The notes: generated from the sequence alone by a model not told the origin. Numbered from the stretch's first letter, positions 29,097 through 38,455 are shown. The stretch: DNA of 50,420 bases from Alphaproteobacteria bacterium (GCA_016779005.1 JADHOL010000013.1:1-50420), one strand, 5' to 3'. Program-made: numbers and translations.

Positions 29097-29192
29097 CAGA
29101 TAATTAGCAGATAATTAAATGTTTGGCACTAAATGACTTGACAGGGATCTCTGCTTTTGATTCATTGTGATTACAGGATGTTGTCAAGATGT

Positions 29193-29224
29193 TGTATAGT
29201 AGATTTGTATATACCTACTATACA
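29193..29224. promoter_or_regulatory. Perfect 10-bp inverted repeat, operator-like
   Basis: TGTATAGTAG (29193-29202) and CTACTATACA (29215-29224) are perfect inverted copies around 12 bases. The element ends 27 bases upstream of the ATG of the 145-aa gene. It has no T-run, so it reads as a dimeric repressor or activator site rather than a terminator. Confidence 0.45.
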
Positions 29225-29251
29225 TAGGGCTAAGGAAATAGGGTTTAGGTA

Positions 29252-29689
29252 ATGGCATTGCCATCAAAGTCTGCAAAAAATATTCACAATAAGTCTATCT
29301 TAAAAAGGCTATCGGAATATTTCCCCCTTTTTTCAAAAAATAACTCAATAGATAATAATTTTAACATCTCAGCAGAGATGAAATCATATCGCAAACAAAC
29401 TCAGCAGAAGTTATTGGACTCGCACTATGTAAGCTCAGAGCTTTTTGAGACAGTAATGGATGCGTTTGATGATATAGAATTTGAAAATTTTGAGGCAGAG
29501 TCAAATACCTCATTAATAGATACATCATTAATAGATGATGAGAGCGCTCCAGATGTGATTAAGGATGGAGAGTTTACGATTATATTCAGTAGGAAAAAAG
29601 CAGCTAAAACTCTAAAAACCAAAGCTTCTAAAGATCCAAAATCAGCTAAAGATAATCGCCAACAACCGCTTCCTAATATTGCGGGTTAA
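29252..29689 (+). CDS. Hypothetical hydrophilic protein, 145 aa
   Basis: No family is recognised. The protein is soluble and polar: a basic N-terminus (LPSKSAKNIHNKSILKR), an acidic middle (DAFDDIEFENFEAESN) and a Lys-rich tail (RKKAAKTLKTKASKDPKSAK). A 12-bp in-frame duplication yields the repeat TSLID-TSLID near residue 90. It lacks a signal peptide. A strong inverted repeat lies just upstream, and the subtilase lipoprotein gene follows 146 bases later on the same strand. The basic tail suggests nucleic-acid or polyanion binding, which is only a guess. Confidence 0.55.
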   Translation: MALPSKSAKNIHNKSILKRLSEYFPLFSKNNSIDNNFNISAEMKSYRKQTQQKLLDSHYVSSELFETVMDAFDDIEFENFEAESNTSLIDTSLIDDESAPDVIKDGEFTIIFSRKKAAKTLKTKASKDPKSAKDNRQQPLPNIAG

Positions 29690-29835
29690 TTGTTAGATTT
29701 GTTGCATTCCATTATTTTAAAAGCAGCTTTTGGCAAGCATGGTAGCCATATCTAACAAAACTCCTATATCATTAACTTTATTTAAACTTTTTATTGGCAA
29801 GATAAGCACTCTAATTACTTATCTTGGTCAATATC

Positions 29836-31032
29836 ATGTTCGCTTACCACCCTCTTCGATGGCACTTACTTCTTATTATGTGTTTTTTCTTATCTTCTTG
29901 CGGCGGTGGCGGTGGTGGCTCTAACCCAGTCACGTCATCATCAGGCAATACTGTTTACGATGAAACTGTATTAGATGATTTGGACTATACTCAAGGCACT
30001 CCCTCCACTTCAAGTTTATCAGATACTGCATCCTCCTTGCTGGTGAATGATACCTCAAAGAGTATTTTGAGAGATAATACTGCAGCTAGCCTTCCGATAA
30101 CTATTGCACATTCTCTTTATAATGCTGGCTTTGAGTATCCGATAGCGACGCGAGATACCAATGCATCACAGGCATGGCAAGATGGCTGGACAGGGCTTGC
30201 TCAAATAATTGGCTTTCTTGATGAATTTGATGAGGGCGACGCTGTTGGGCTAGTTAATTCTGATGATAACACCAACGATAGCCATGGGGAAAAAGTATCC
30301 TTTATTGCTAATAGTGTTGCACCAGAGGCTGAATTAATCTGGTATAATGTTGTTGGTCAGACTGATACGAACCAAAGTCAGGCCGCTATAATTGAAGATA
30401 GATTTAATTTGACAGAGGATGATTCTATAGAACTTGAGAATTCAGGGGCATTAATCATCAATAATTCCTGGAACACTTTGCGCAAGGATATCACATCCGA
30501 TTCTACTTGGGAAAATGAAATCGCCATTTTGCAAAATTTATTAGCAAATCAGAATCATAGCTATAGCGATGAGATGCTATTTGTTTATTCAGCAGGCAAT
30601 CTTATTCCTGGCGAACCATGTCCATCGAAAAAACTAGAGGAATGTGACGTTACCGCGGCAACTATTCTTGAAAACAGAAATATGGGAATTGACGATAATA
30701 GAGTAAGAATGTGGGTTGGAAGCGTAGATAGTAATAATGTCATTGCCAGCTACAGCATAGAGGCAGGAGAAATGGCAAATGATTTTCTGACAGCCCATGA
30801 TGATCTGTTATCCTCTGGGGACGGCGAAGGCACTTCCTATGCCGCCCCTCGTGTTTCTGGCGCAGCTGCATTGCTAAACCAAAAATTTCCAAATCTTAAG
30901 GGCAATGATATTAAAGACGTTCTGCTTCAAACGGCAGATGATTTAGGCGCGACAGGGGTTGATGATATTTACGGATATGGGTTGTTAAATATTAACAATG
31001 CGAAGAGCCCTGTTGGCACTCTCTCTCCATAG
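29836..31032 (+). CDS. Subtilisin-like (S8) serine protease, predicted lipoprotein
   Basis: A lipoprotein signal is clear: a hydrophobic stretch LLLIMCFFLSSC with lipobox Leu19-Ser-Ser-Cys22, followed by a poly-Gly linker. The S8 domain shows probable Asp129 (IIGFLDEFD), His150 (NDSHGEKVSFIANSVAPEAEL), oxyanion Asn255 (YSAGN) and Ser334 (GEGTSYAAPRVSGAAALL). The Asp motif is atypical (LDEFD rather than DTG/DSG). The length, 398 aa, leaves no room for an autotransporter barrel. A TTG at 29824 is an alternative start. The following frame-shifted gene, ending in an outer-membrane-like strand, may be its partner. Confidence 0.85.
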   Translation: MFAYHPLRWHLLLIMCFFLSSCGGGGGGSNPVTSSSGNTVYDETVLDDLDYTQGTPSTSSLSDTASSLLVNDTSKSILRDNTAASLPITIAHSLYNAGFEYPIATRDTNASQAWQDGWTGLAQIIGFLDEFDEGDAVGLVNSDDNTNDSHGEKVSFIANSVAPEAELIWYNVVGQTDTNQSQAAIIEDRFNLTEDDSIELENSGALIINNSWNTLRKDITSDSTWENEIAILQNLLANQNHSYSDEMLFVYSAGNLIPGEPCPSKKLEECDVTAATILENRNMGIDDNRVRMWVGSVDSNNVIASYSIEAGEMANDFLTAHDDLLSSGDGEGTSYAAPRVSGAAALLNQKFPNLKGNDIKDVLLQTADDLGATGVDDIYGYGLLNINNAKSPVGTLSP

Positions 31033-31047
31033 CATGGCGGAAGAATA

Positions 31048-31634
31048 ATGAAACAGCAACCATTGAGATATCATTTTAAGATCCAGAAAAACTGGCGCTG
31101 GAAAATATACTTCTCTGTGATACAATTTATACTTATTTTCTTTTGGTCATCAGCTGGCTACTCAGATAATTTTATCGTCACTGACGCAGGCACAGAATAT
31201 CAGGCAACATCAAAATGGTCAGGGATTTTTACCGCATCAAATAAGACGGTTTATGATACCTCTCATCTCTATGAGGCTGAAAACACGCAATTCTTTTCCA
31301 AGCATATTATAAAACCTTCCTATATAATGACCGAATTTTATTTAGGATTCCGTTTACCTACGATAATGGGTATGAAAGTGCGTTATTCTCTGCCGACCCA
31401 TCATTAAGTTTTGGTGTGGATTTGAATTACCGACTAAACAGCGCATTACTAGTTTCAACCTCTATTCTAGATTTTGCCAGAATTGGCGGCTCTATATCAG
31501 AGAAACCGTGCAGAGATAGTTTTTCGCGTCAATTCCATTGTGGCACTGGCCTTGCTTGGACAGATTCAAAAGATAGCCACATTACCAATACCGCCCCCAC
31601 CCAATTTAAATTACAGATGAGCCTTTTATTTTAA
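31048..31634 (+). pseudogene. Frameshifted exported protein with outer-membrane-like C-terminus
   Basis: The first frame (31048-31407) starts 15 bases after the protease stop and has a signal-like segment (IYFSVIQFILIFFWSSAGYS). The coding sense continues in another frame: from about 31353 the sequence reads FTYDNGYESALFSADPSL, then FGVDLNYRLNSALLVSTS, to a terminal QFKLQMSLLF at 31634. A one-base shift near 31345-31370 joins them into about 195 residues. The ending with alternating hydrophobics and a terminal Phe resembles an outer-membrane beta-strand. It may be a decayed barrel partner of the protease, or a sequencing error. Confidence 0.6.
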
Positions 31635-31703
31635 TCTTTTGGGCTCGACAAAGCAGATAAGATCACTCACAACACCTCTTCTAAATTGTGGCGGGGGAAA
31701 TTA

Positions 31704-32651
31704 ATGACAGATATTATATTTCTAGATGGTGGTTTGGGGCAGGAAATCCATCACCGATCCTCAAACCCTAACGCACATCCTTTATGGTCTTTGCAAGTCA
31801 TGTATGATGAGCCAGAACTGGTAACGCAGGTGCATTATGATTTCATAAAAGCAGGCTCCAAGGTACTCTCACTCAATAATTATACAGCAACCCCCCAAAG
31901 GCTACAAAAATACGGAAATCCTGAGCAATTTTCTAATAGTCATGAACTTGCAGCTTCTGTTTTATCGCAGGCTATTAAGCAAGCAGATATCAACAGGAGC
32001 GACATTGATATTGCTGGCAGTTTGCCGCCTCTGGTGGCAAGCTATGTTGCTTCAGAAGCACTTGATTTTGAAACGTCAGTGGAACATTACAAGGCGCTAA
32101 TTGCCGCTCAAAAACCCTATACGGATTTGTTTTTAATCGAGACGATGTCCAATATTTCTGAGGCTAAAGCCGCTATTACTGCCTTAACGGAATTTAAAGA
32201 GCACGCATTGGTTGGAATGACTATTTGTGATGATTTCTCAAACACGCTTCGCTCAGGTGAAGCTCTTGAATTAGCGGTGGAGGAAATCTTGGCAACAGGT
32301 GCATCTGCATTAATGCTTAATTGTAGCTATCCAGAAGCAATTGATAATGCGCTTCCTATTTTGGCGGCGTCTGGAGTGCCGTTCGGTGCTTATGCCAATG
32401 GATTTACATCTATTAAGGCGCTCACCCCTGGCACGACTGTTGATAATCTGACGGGGCGGCAAGACCTTTCCAAGAAAAAATATGCTGAACATGTGCATAA
32501 ATGGCTGGATTTGGGGGCTACTATTATTGGCGGGTGTTGCGAAATAGGACCTGAATATATCAGATACCTGCGAGATGAGTTAGAAAATAACGGGCATCAT
32601 CTTGTCTCTGCTAGGCAGTCTGGCATTCTAACTGGGACTATTAATTCATAA
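31704..32651 (+). CDS. Homocysteine S-methyltransferase family protein
   Basis: The 315-aa TIM-barrel protein starts FLDGGLGQEIHHR and carries the Zn-binding cysteines in ALMLNCSYPE (about 205) and IIGGCCEIGPEYI (about 280), as in MmuM/BHMT-like enzymes. These transfer a methyl group from S-methylmethionine, betaine or similar donors to homocysteine; the donor is not known. The start is the ATG at 31704, six bases after GGGGG; a TTG at 31686 is in frame. It stands alone between the protease locus and the ABC-F gene. Confidence 0.88.
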   Translation: MTDIIFLDGGLGQEIHHRSSNPNAHPLWSLQVMYDEPELVTQVHYDFIKAGSKVLSLNNYTATPQRLQKYGNPEQFSNSHELAASVLSQAIKQADINRSDIDIAGSLPPLVASYVASEALDFETSVEHYKALIAAQKPYTDLFLIETMSNISEAKAAITALTEFKEHALVGMTICDDFSNTLRSGEALELAVEEILATGASALMLNCSYPEAIDNALPILAASGVPFGAYANGFTSIKALTPGTTVDNLTGRQDLSKKKYAEHVHKWLDLGATIIGGCCEIGPEYIRYLRDELENNGHHLVSARQSGILTGTINS

Positions 32652-32754
32652 ACCTCTTAGATTCTTTGCATTTATTCACTATGCGCTAGCAATATAAACT
32701 AATTATGTGGTTTAACTAAAATCCAAATACCAGAAATGCTGTGTTTTAATTACC

Positions 32755-34659
32755 ATGTTAAGAATTTCCAATATCTCATTTTCCATTCAGGGAAAACCGC
32801 TCTTTGAGGATGCTAGTGCTGTTGTACCTACAGGCCATAAGGTTGGTATTGTGGGGCGCAATGGTACCGGAAAAACAACCTTATTCAAGCTGATCAAAAA
32901 ATCACTCTTGCTTGATTCAGGTACAATAGAGACCCCAAGCTATTTCAAAATTGGCGGTGTAGAACAAGAAGCCCCTGCCAGCAATACATCGCTAATTGAC
33001 ACCGTATTAGAGGCAGATACAGAACGCACGCAGCTTTTGGCAGAAGCTGAGACTAGTGAAGATGTTCAAAGAATTACCGATATTTATCAGAGATTAGATG
33101 ATATAGAAGCCTATTCCGCAGAAGCTAGGGCAGCATCAATTCTAGCGGGGCTTGGCTTTGATAATGCAGCCCAAAGCAGGCCCTGTCATGAGTTCTCAGG
33201 TGGATGGCGGATGCGGGTGGCGCTTGGCGCGGTATTATTCTCAAAACCAGATTTACTATTGCTCGATGAGCCAACTAACTATCTGGATTTAGAAGGCGCA
33301 TACTGGCTTGAACAGTTTCTTGCTAAATTTCAAAACACGGCATTAATTATCTCCCACGATAGAGAGTTATTAAACAAGTCGGTTGACGGTATTCTGCATC
33401 TCAATAATCTAGGTCTTACTTACTTTACAGGAAGCTATGACCAGTTTGATTCAGAAAGACGCGCAAAGCTGGAGCAACAACTATCAATGAAGCGCAAACA
33501 AGATGCCCAGCGGCTTCATATTCAGAGCTTTGTTGATAGGTTTCGTGCCAAAGCATCAAAAGCAAAGCAAGCCCAATCACGCATTAAATTACTTGAGAAA
33601 ATGAAGCCGATTGTTGCTCTTACCGAAAATGCAGTAGCTGGATTTTCATTCCCAACACCCGCAGAATTGCGCCCTCCCCTTGTGGTCATAAATAAGGGTA
33701 GTGTTGGGTATAACCAAAAGCCTGTTTTAAAACGTCTTTCGCTACGTATTGATGCCGATGATAGAATAGCCTTGCTTGGCGCAAATGGAGAGGGCAAATC
33801 AACCTTATCTAAACTCATTGCCAATCGATTAACATTAATGGCAGGAGAATATTTTGCGACCAACAAACTGCGTATTGGGTTTTTTGCACAGCATCAACTA
33901 GATGAATTATCAGAGGGCGATAGCGCCTATACACATATTATGAGATTACAACCTGAATTGTCAGAAAATGGATTGCGCAATCGTCTAGGCGCGGCTGGAT
34001 TTAATAAAGATATAATCGATTTACCAGTTGAGAAATTATCTGGGGGCCAGAAAGCCAGATTATTATTGCTTATCGCTACCATAAATGCCCCCCATATCCT
34101 GATATTGGATGAGCCAACCAACCATCTTGATATTGAAAGCAGAGAGGCCCTAATACTTGCGTTAAATGAATATAAAGGCGCTGTTATAATCGTTAGTCAC
34201 GATACCTATCTGGTTGAAACAGTTGCAGATAAGTTCTGGCTTGTAAACAATGGAGAAGTGTTAGATTTCGACGGGGATATGAGAGAATATAAGCAATATA
34301 TTATGGCTGAAAAGCGCAAAAGCAAGCACTCCGCGAACACCAATCAGAAATCATCAGAACAATCAGATAATACGAAAAAACAGCCCAAATTAGAAACCCA
34401 ACCTAGCAATATAAAAACACCGAAAGAAAATCTTATTCAATTGCGCAAAAAACGTAAAGAGGCCGAAAAGCAAATAGCAGAATTAACGGCTGAAAAGGAT
34501 AATATTGAAACCACGCTAACAGGTGCGAGCTATTACACAAACACACCAGAAGCAGAGATTGCATCCACTTCCAAAAGACTTGCTAATATCAATTCTGAGT
34601 TACAACTCCTAGAAGAGAGCTGGCTTGAACTCAGCGAGAAAATAGATAATGCCACATAA
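32755..34659 (+). CDS. ABC-F family ATPase (YheS/Uup-like)
   Basis: Two ABC domains without membrane spans. The first has Walker A GRNGTGKTT (34-42), signature FSGGWRMRVALG and Walker B LLLLDEPTNYLD. The second has GANGEGKST (about 342), LSGGQKARLLL and ILILDEPTNHLD. The inter-domain P-site tRNA-interaction linker contains RFRAKASKAKQAQSRIKLLEKM, and a C-terminal coiled coil follows a Lys/Gln-rich spacer. At 634 aa it matches YheS-type translation factors that act on stalled ribosomes. The gene stands alone and is not linked to an antibiotic cluster. Confidence 0.93.
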   Translation: MLRISNISFSIQGKPLFEDASAVVPTGHKVGIVGRNGTGKTTLFKLIKKSLLLDSGTIETPSYFKIGGVEQEAPASNTSLIDTVLEADTERTQLLAEAETSEDVQRITDIYQRLDDIEAYSAEARAASILAGLGFDNAAQSRPCHEFSGGWRMRVALGAVLFSKPDLLLLDEPTNYLDLEGAYWLEQFLAKFQNTALIISHDRELLNKSVDGILHLNNLGLTYFTGSYDQFDSERRAKLEQQLSMKRKQDAQRLHIQSFVDRFRAKASKAKQAQSRIKLLEKMKPIVALTENAVAGFSFPTPAELRPPLVVINKGSVGYNQKPVLKRLSLRIDADDRIALLGANGEGKSTLSKLIANRLTLMAGEYFATNKLRIGFFAQHQLDELSEGDSAYTHIMRLQPELSENGLRNRLGAAGFNKDIIDLPVEKLSGGQKARLLLLIATINAPHILILDEPTNHLDIESREALILALNEYKGAVIIVSHDTYLVETVADKFWLVNNGEVLDFDGDMREYKQYIMAEKRKSKHSANTNQKSSEQSDNTKKQPKLETQPSNIKTPKENLIQLRKKRKEAEKQIAELTAEKDNIETTLTGASYYTNTPEAEIASTSKRLANINSELQLLEESWLELSEKIDNAT

Positions 34660-34788
34660 ATTATTTTATGGTGTTGGTTAGTTTTATAAAGGCTTATTAA
34701 GAATAAATTGAAATAATACCAAAAATCAGGGATAGATATGGTGTAACGATACTTCTGGATAAAAGCACAGATTTTGAGAGTTATATCA

Positions 34789-35226
34789 ATGAGACTTATC
34801 CTTATTCGATTTGCTATTATTCTAGTAGCTAATCTTGGTCTGGTTATGCATGCAAATGCGCACCAAACAAAACAGGTACCTTGCATGGTGGATATCATTT
34901 ATGGTGATGATGATACTGGTGTGGTTTCCTCTTTTGTTCTAAAGTTACAGCATAAGAACCAGACAGGCCGAAAAATAAATGGGGTATCTGTTCTTATTCG
35001 CAATGCTGAAGGTGACATTATAAGAAATTCTGATGCATATTGTACACCAAGCTCAGATGGAATAGATGTCGGCGATACAGGCCAGTGCGAGAAAACACTT
35101 CAAACTATTACTGGTAAAATGATGCAGAGTGTTGGCTATAATGTATGGATTAAGCTCATAGAGGATCAGAAAACCGATTTACAGCGAGCAGATAGCTGTG
35201 AAGTTATTGGTGTGAAATTTTCGTAA
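34789..35226 (+). CDS. Hypothetical exported protein, 145 aa
   Basis: A Sec signal peptide is evident (MRLILIRFAIILVANLGLVMHANAHQ, likely cleaved after ANA). The mature part is about 120 residues with four cysteines (VPCMVDI, YCTPSS, GQCEKT, DSCEVIG), suggesting two disulfides, and beta-strand-like segments (SSFVLKLQHKN, KINGVSVLIRN). No family is recognised. The start is the ATG at 34789; a TTG at 34774 is in frame. It is followed after about 150 bases by the acyl-CoA dehydrogenase gene. Confidence 0.6.
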   Translation: MRLILIRFAIILVANLGLVMHANAHQTKQVPCMVDIIYGDDDTGVVSSFVLKLQHKNQTGRKINGVSVLIRNAEGDIIRNSDAYCTPSSDGIDVGDTGQCEKTLQTITGKMMQSVGYNVWIKLIEDQKTDLQRADSCEVIGVKFS

Positions 35227-35375
35227 AGAGAATTAGCTTCTGAGCGTATTTTATCCTCCATACCCGTTATGTATTGCAGCAGCTGAAATAAAACCAACTT
35301 GCCCCTATCAAATTTGGTTAGCTTAATTGACAGCGCATACGGTTGGTAATACTGATAATATCAGGGGAGTGAGTT

Positions 35376-36584
35376 ATGGATTTTAGTTTAAGTGAAAATC
35401 AGCGTAAGTGGCAATTAATTGCGCGTGAATTTGCAACAAAAATTGTAGCACCAGAGGCATTGTCGAGAGATAGAATACCGCTTGCAAAAGACAGGATACC
35501 TTGGGATTGGATTAAGCTAGCTGATGAAGCTGGCATAAGAACTCTTGGAGTGCCAAAAAAATTTGGGGGCGCAGAAGAATCTATCCTTACAATGTGTATC
35601 GTTGGAGAGGAATTAGCAGCTGCCGATCTCGGTTTTGCGGTAATAATGGATCAGTGCTGGAAAATGGCTCATTTGTTTAAAGATGCCATGACGCCAGAAC
35701 AACAACTTAAATTCATCCCCAAATTTGTTGCTGATAATCAGGCAACCACTGCTATCGGAATAACCGAACCTGATATAGGCTCAGATCATCAAGGTTATTA
35801 TGATGGGGCCGATATCGGCATGAAAACAACAGCCGTTCGAGATGGGGATAGTTACATCTTAAATGGCACAAAGCGCTACATCTCCAATGGCTGTATGGCA
35901 ACATTATATTTTATTACTGCCAGACTAGACACCACAAAACCATTAAGTGAATCTGGCGCTGTTTTTATCGTTCCAAGCGATACAGCTGGTTTTAGAGCTG
36001 ATTTTTTCCATGAGAAAAGCAGTCAACGTCTTGCAACAAACGGCTGTTTTCATTTGGAAAATTGTAGAATACCAGCAGAAAATATCATGCTTGGCGAGGG
36101 TAAATTAATTGCACTTCGCAGCCAATATATGCCTGGCAGCAAGGCAGAGGCAGCTGCAACAGTATTAGGCGTTGGAAGAGCTGCTTATGATTATGCGATG
36201 AGTTATGCAAAAGAGCGCAAACAAGGCGGAAAATTCATCATTGAGCATCAAGCAGTCTCATTAATGCTAGCTAGAATGGCGATGCTAATAGATGGGGCGC
36301 GGCTACAGATTTACAAAGCTGCTTGGCTTGCCGATGTTGGGGACAAGGATGCCCGCGTGCAAGGCCTAATAGCCAAGGTACAGGCATCAGAAGCTGCGTT
36401 TGAAGTATGTAGACTTTCAACAGAAATTCTTGGTGGGGCTGGCATAATGTTTGAGCACCCGGTGGAAAAATATCTTCGAGATGCAGCAAGCTTTTTGCAT
36501 TCTGATGGCACGAACCAAATTTGCTCATTACGTGTGACAAATGCGCTTTCTGGATTAAATTCAGCAGCCTTATATGGCTTTTAA
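35376..36584 (+). CDS. Acyl-CoA dehydrogenase family protein
   Basis: FAD enzyme of the acyl-CoA dehydrogenase fold: MDFSLSENQRKWQLIAREFA at the N-terminus, TAIGITEPDIGSDHQG and LNGTKRYISNG in the middle beta domain, and EILGGAGIMFEHPVEKYLRDAASFLHSDGTNQI in the C-terminal domain. The loop that carries the catalytic Glu in butyryl-CoA dehydrogenases reads HSDGTNQ here, as in CaiA-like members, so the substrate is open. GGGGAGTGAG lies upstream of the ATG. It is followed 33 bases later by the asparaginase gene, probably in one transcript. Confidence 0.9.
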   Translation: MDFSLSENQRKWQLIAREFATKIVAPEALSRDRIPLAKDRIPWDWIKLADEAGIRTLGVPKKFGGAEESILTMCIVGEELAAADLGFAVIMDQCWKMAHLFKDAMTPEQQLKFIPKFVADNQATTAIGITEPDIGSDHQGYYDGADIGMKTTAVRDGDSYILNGTKRYISNGCMATLYFITARLDTTKPLSESGAVFIVPSDTAGFRADFFHEKSSQRLATNGCFHLENCRIPAENIMLGEGKLIALRSQYMPGSKAEAAATVLGVGRAAYDYAMSYAKERKQGGKFIIEHQAVSLMLARMAMLIDGARLQIYKAAWLADVGDKDARVQGLIAKVQASEAAFEVCRLSTEILGGAGIMFEHPVEKYLRDAASFLHSDGTNQICSLRVTNALSGLNSAALYGF

Positions 36585-36617
36585 TCTGGCCAAAAATATC
36601 ATAAGGGCACATGTTGC

Positions 36618-37664
36618 ATGACTAAGATTGAGAACCAGAAAACAACTTTGGAGCCTGTTCTAGTCAAGGTAGACAGGCAAGGATTAACTGAATCAATGCA
36701 TCGTGGCTCTGCGATTATCTATCATGCAACGCACGGTATTCTAGCAGCATGGGGCAATCCAGATAAGGTGATTTTTCCGCGCTCTGCCATGAAACCGATT
36801 CAAGTGTTCACTGCGCTCTCATCAGGATTAGGCATAGCAGATGAGCAAGTTGCCTTTGGCTGTGCTTCTCATCATGCAGAGGAAATGCACATCACAATGG
36901 CAGAGCGCTGGCTCTTACAGCTTAATCTTTCATCAGAAAAACATCTTGCCTGTGGTCCAGCCCTTCCTCAACATCAGCAAAGTCTTATCTCAGTTCTGCA
37001 ACGCGCCAACGCAAACCAATCAAACAAGGAGGCCATTGCAAAACGAATTTATCACGGTTGTTCTGGAAAACATTGCTGCCAACTTGCATTTTGCAAACAT
37101 CAAGGCTGGGATATAGACAGCTATTACGAGCCACAGCACCCAGCGCAGCAGGCTCTGTTTAGTCATCTGGAGAGCTTGTCTGACAAGCCTCTTGAAAAAA
37201 TAGCTATTGATGGGTGTAGCCTTCCTGCGCCAGCGATGACGTTAATCAGTTTTGCACGAGCAATGGCACAGCTCGCAAGCCCTCAAAAACTTAGCCAATC
37301 TGAACAAAAAGCAGCCAGTCAGATTTTTGAAAGTGTAACTAAGTTTCCCTTTCTAACTGGGGGAACATCTGCACCAAATAGTGTGATGACAGATAAGTCG
37401 GCAGGCCGTTTTTTTGTAAAAAATGGTTCTGAGGGTGTTTATGCCTGTATCATTCCAGAGGCGCATTGTTCTATTGTCCTTAAAATGGCAGATGGCGCCA
37501 TGAGGGCAGCAGATACTGCAATGGCTGGTATAATCAATGCATATGAAACAGAGCTTAAAATTGAGGCTTCTGGCGCCAAGCATTTTGCCGAGCTGTCTAT
37601 GAAAAACGCCGCTGGCGATGAAATCGGAAAAACTTACTGGGATGGCGAAAAGCCTAAAATCTAA
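36618..37664 (+). CDS. L-asparaginase, class 3 (Rhizobium etli type)
   Basis: The 348-aa protein belongs to PF06089. It has the Ser-x-x-Lys catalytic pair Ser56/Lys59 (FPRSAMKP), Ser84 (FGCASHH) and the Cys/Lys metal-site residues Cys148/Lys151 (YHGCSGKHC) and Cys200 (IDGCSLPAP) known from the R. etli enzyme ReAV. It hydrolyses asparagine to aspartate and ammonia and is unrelated to the E. coli type I/II enzymes. It lies directly downstream of the acyl-CoA dehydrogenase gene. Confidence 0.9.
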   Translation: MTKIENQKTTLEPVLVKVDRQGLTESMHRGSAIIYHATHGILAAWGNPDKVIFPRSAMKPIQVFTALSSGLGIADEQVAFGCASHHAEEMHITMAERWLLQLNLSSEKHLACGPALPQHQQSLISVLQRANANQSNKEAIAKRIYHGCSGKHCCQLAFCKHQGWDIDSYYEPQHPAQQALFSHLESLSDKPLEKIAIDGCSLPAPAMTLISFARAMAQLASPQKLSQSEQKAASQIFESVTKFPFLTGGTSAPNSVMTDKSAGRFFVKNGSEGVYACIIPEAHCSIVLKMADGAMRAADTAMAGIINAYETELKIEASGAKHFAELSMKNAAGDEIGKTYWDGEKPKI

Positions 37665-37934
37665 AATCCACCGATATTATCTGAGCGCCCATTGGGTCTT
37701 ACTCATATCTGAATAGGGATCATTCTTACGTGATTTTTGGGAAAAACGTGCCAGCTGTCTATAATATCAAAACATACGGTTTTTCAAAGAAAAACATACC
37801 GGCGTTCCATAAGCTAAAAAATTTTAGATGAGGATTGCATCCCCGCACTCAATTCCTATCTAATAGGGGTGGGCAGGTGTCCTCTAACCAGCAGCGCTCC
37901 TTTTATTGGAATAATACAAACATAGGGGGCCTGA
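37665..37934. other. Intergenic region with a short direct repeat and G/C-rich patch
   Basis: No gene is seen. AAAACATACGG (near 37766) and AAAACATACCGG (near 37793) form a direct repeat spaced about 27 bases, which could be a tandem regulator site for the DUF4396 gene. A G/C-rich patch follows (CCCCGCACTCA ... GGGGTGGGCAGG, about 37841-37876) and might fold, but no known riboswitch is recognised. Confidence 0.35.
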
Positions 37935-38006
37935 ATGCTACGATTTACATTTCTAATATGCGGTTCTGATAGAAACGCATTTAAATATCAGTATCAAGGA
38001 CGTTAA
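37935..38006 (+). CDS. Possible 23-aa leader peptide upstream of DUF4396
   Basis: An ATG preceded by AGGGGG opens a 24-codon frame (MLRFTFLICGSDRNAFKYQ and four more residues) whose TAA ends two bases before the DUF4396 start codon. The downstream ribosome binding site AAGGAC lies within its last codons, so translation of the two would be coupled. It may be a leader peptide or chance. Confidence 0.3.
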   Translation: MLRFTFLICGSDRNAFKYQYQGR

Positions 38007-38008
38007 AG

Positions 38009-38455
38009 ATGATAGCACATACGATTAATTTATCTATTAATTGGAAATGTAAGCATACTTGGAAAAAAGCTTCAAAAAATACAAGCTGGTGCCTTCTTGG
38101 ATGCGCTATCGGAGATTTAGGGACGATAGCATTCTTTCAATTTTCAGGCATATATTGGCCTGTATTTGCTATCATGAGCCTTGCGATTATAAATGGGTTG
38201 ATAACATCTATTATCCTTGAAACCGTTATTCTTAGCCGCCAGATGCCTATGAAGTTGGCTTTCAAAACTGCAATTGGAATGTCTTTGATCTCTATGGTTT
38301 CTATGGAAATAGCGATGAATGTAACTGATGTACTTCTCACTGGCGGGGCTATATTAGAATGGTGGGTGGTGCCAATCATGCTGTTTGCAGGCTTTATTAC
38401 CCCCCTACCCTATAATTATTGGCGTCTTAAAGAGATGGGCAAGGCCTGTCACTAA
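38009..38455 (+). CDS. DUF4396 membrane protein
   Basis: The 148-aa protein has four hydrophobic spans. The block KKASKNTSWCLLGCAIGDLGTIAFFQ, then NGLITSIILETVIL and GMSLISMVSMEIAMN matches DUF4396. A Met-rich span (MSLISMVSMEIAMNVTD) and the Cys pair CLLGC suggest metal contact; in other bacteria these proteins occur beside copper or heavy-metal exporters, but no such genes are adjacent here. AAGGAC lies eight bases upstream of the ATG. Function unknown. Confidence 0.8.
   Translation: MIAHTINLSINWKCKHTWKKASKNTSWCLLGCAIGDLGTIAFFQFSGIYWPVFAIMSLAIINGLITSIILETVILSRQMPMKLAFKTAIGMSLISMVSMEIAMNVTDVLLTGGAILEWWVVPIMLFAGFITPLPYNYWRLKEMGKACH

Noticed and set aside
29730-29924. 64-aa open frame overlapping the protease start
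   Set aside because: A shadow of the lipoprotein signal region in another frame; the S8 protease frame is clearly coding.
31335-31345. Programmed -1 frameshift in the gene after the subtilase
   Set aside because: The A/T run is not a slippery heptamer in the reading phase, so a mutation or error is preferred.
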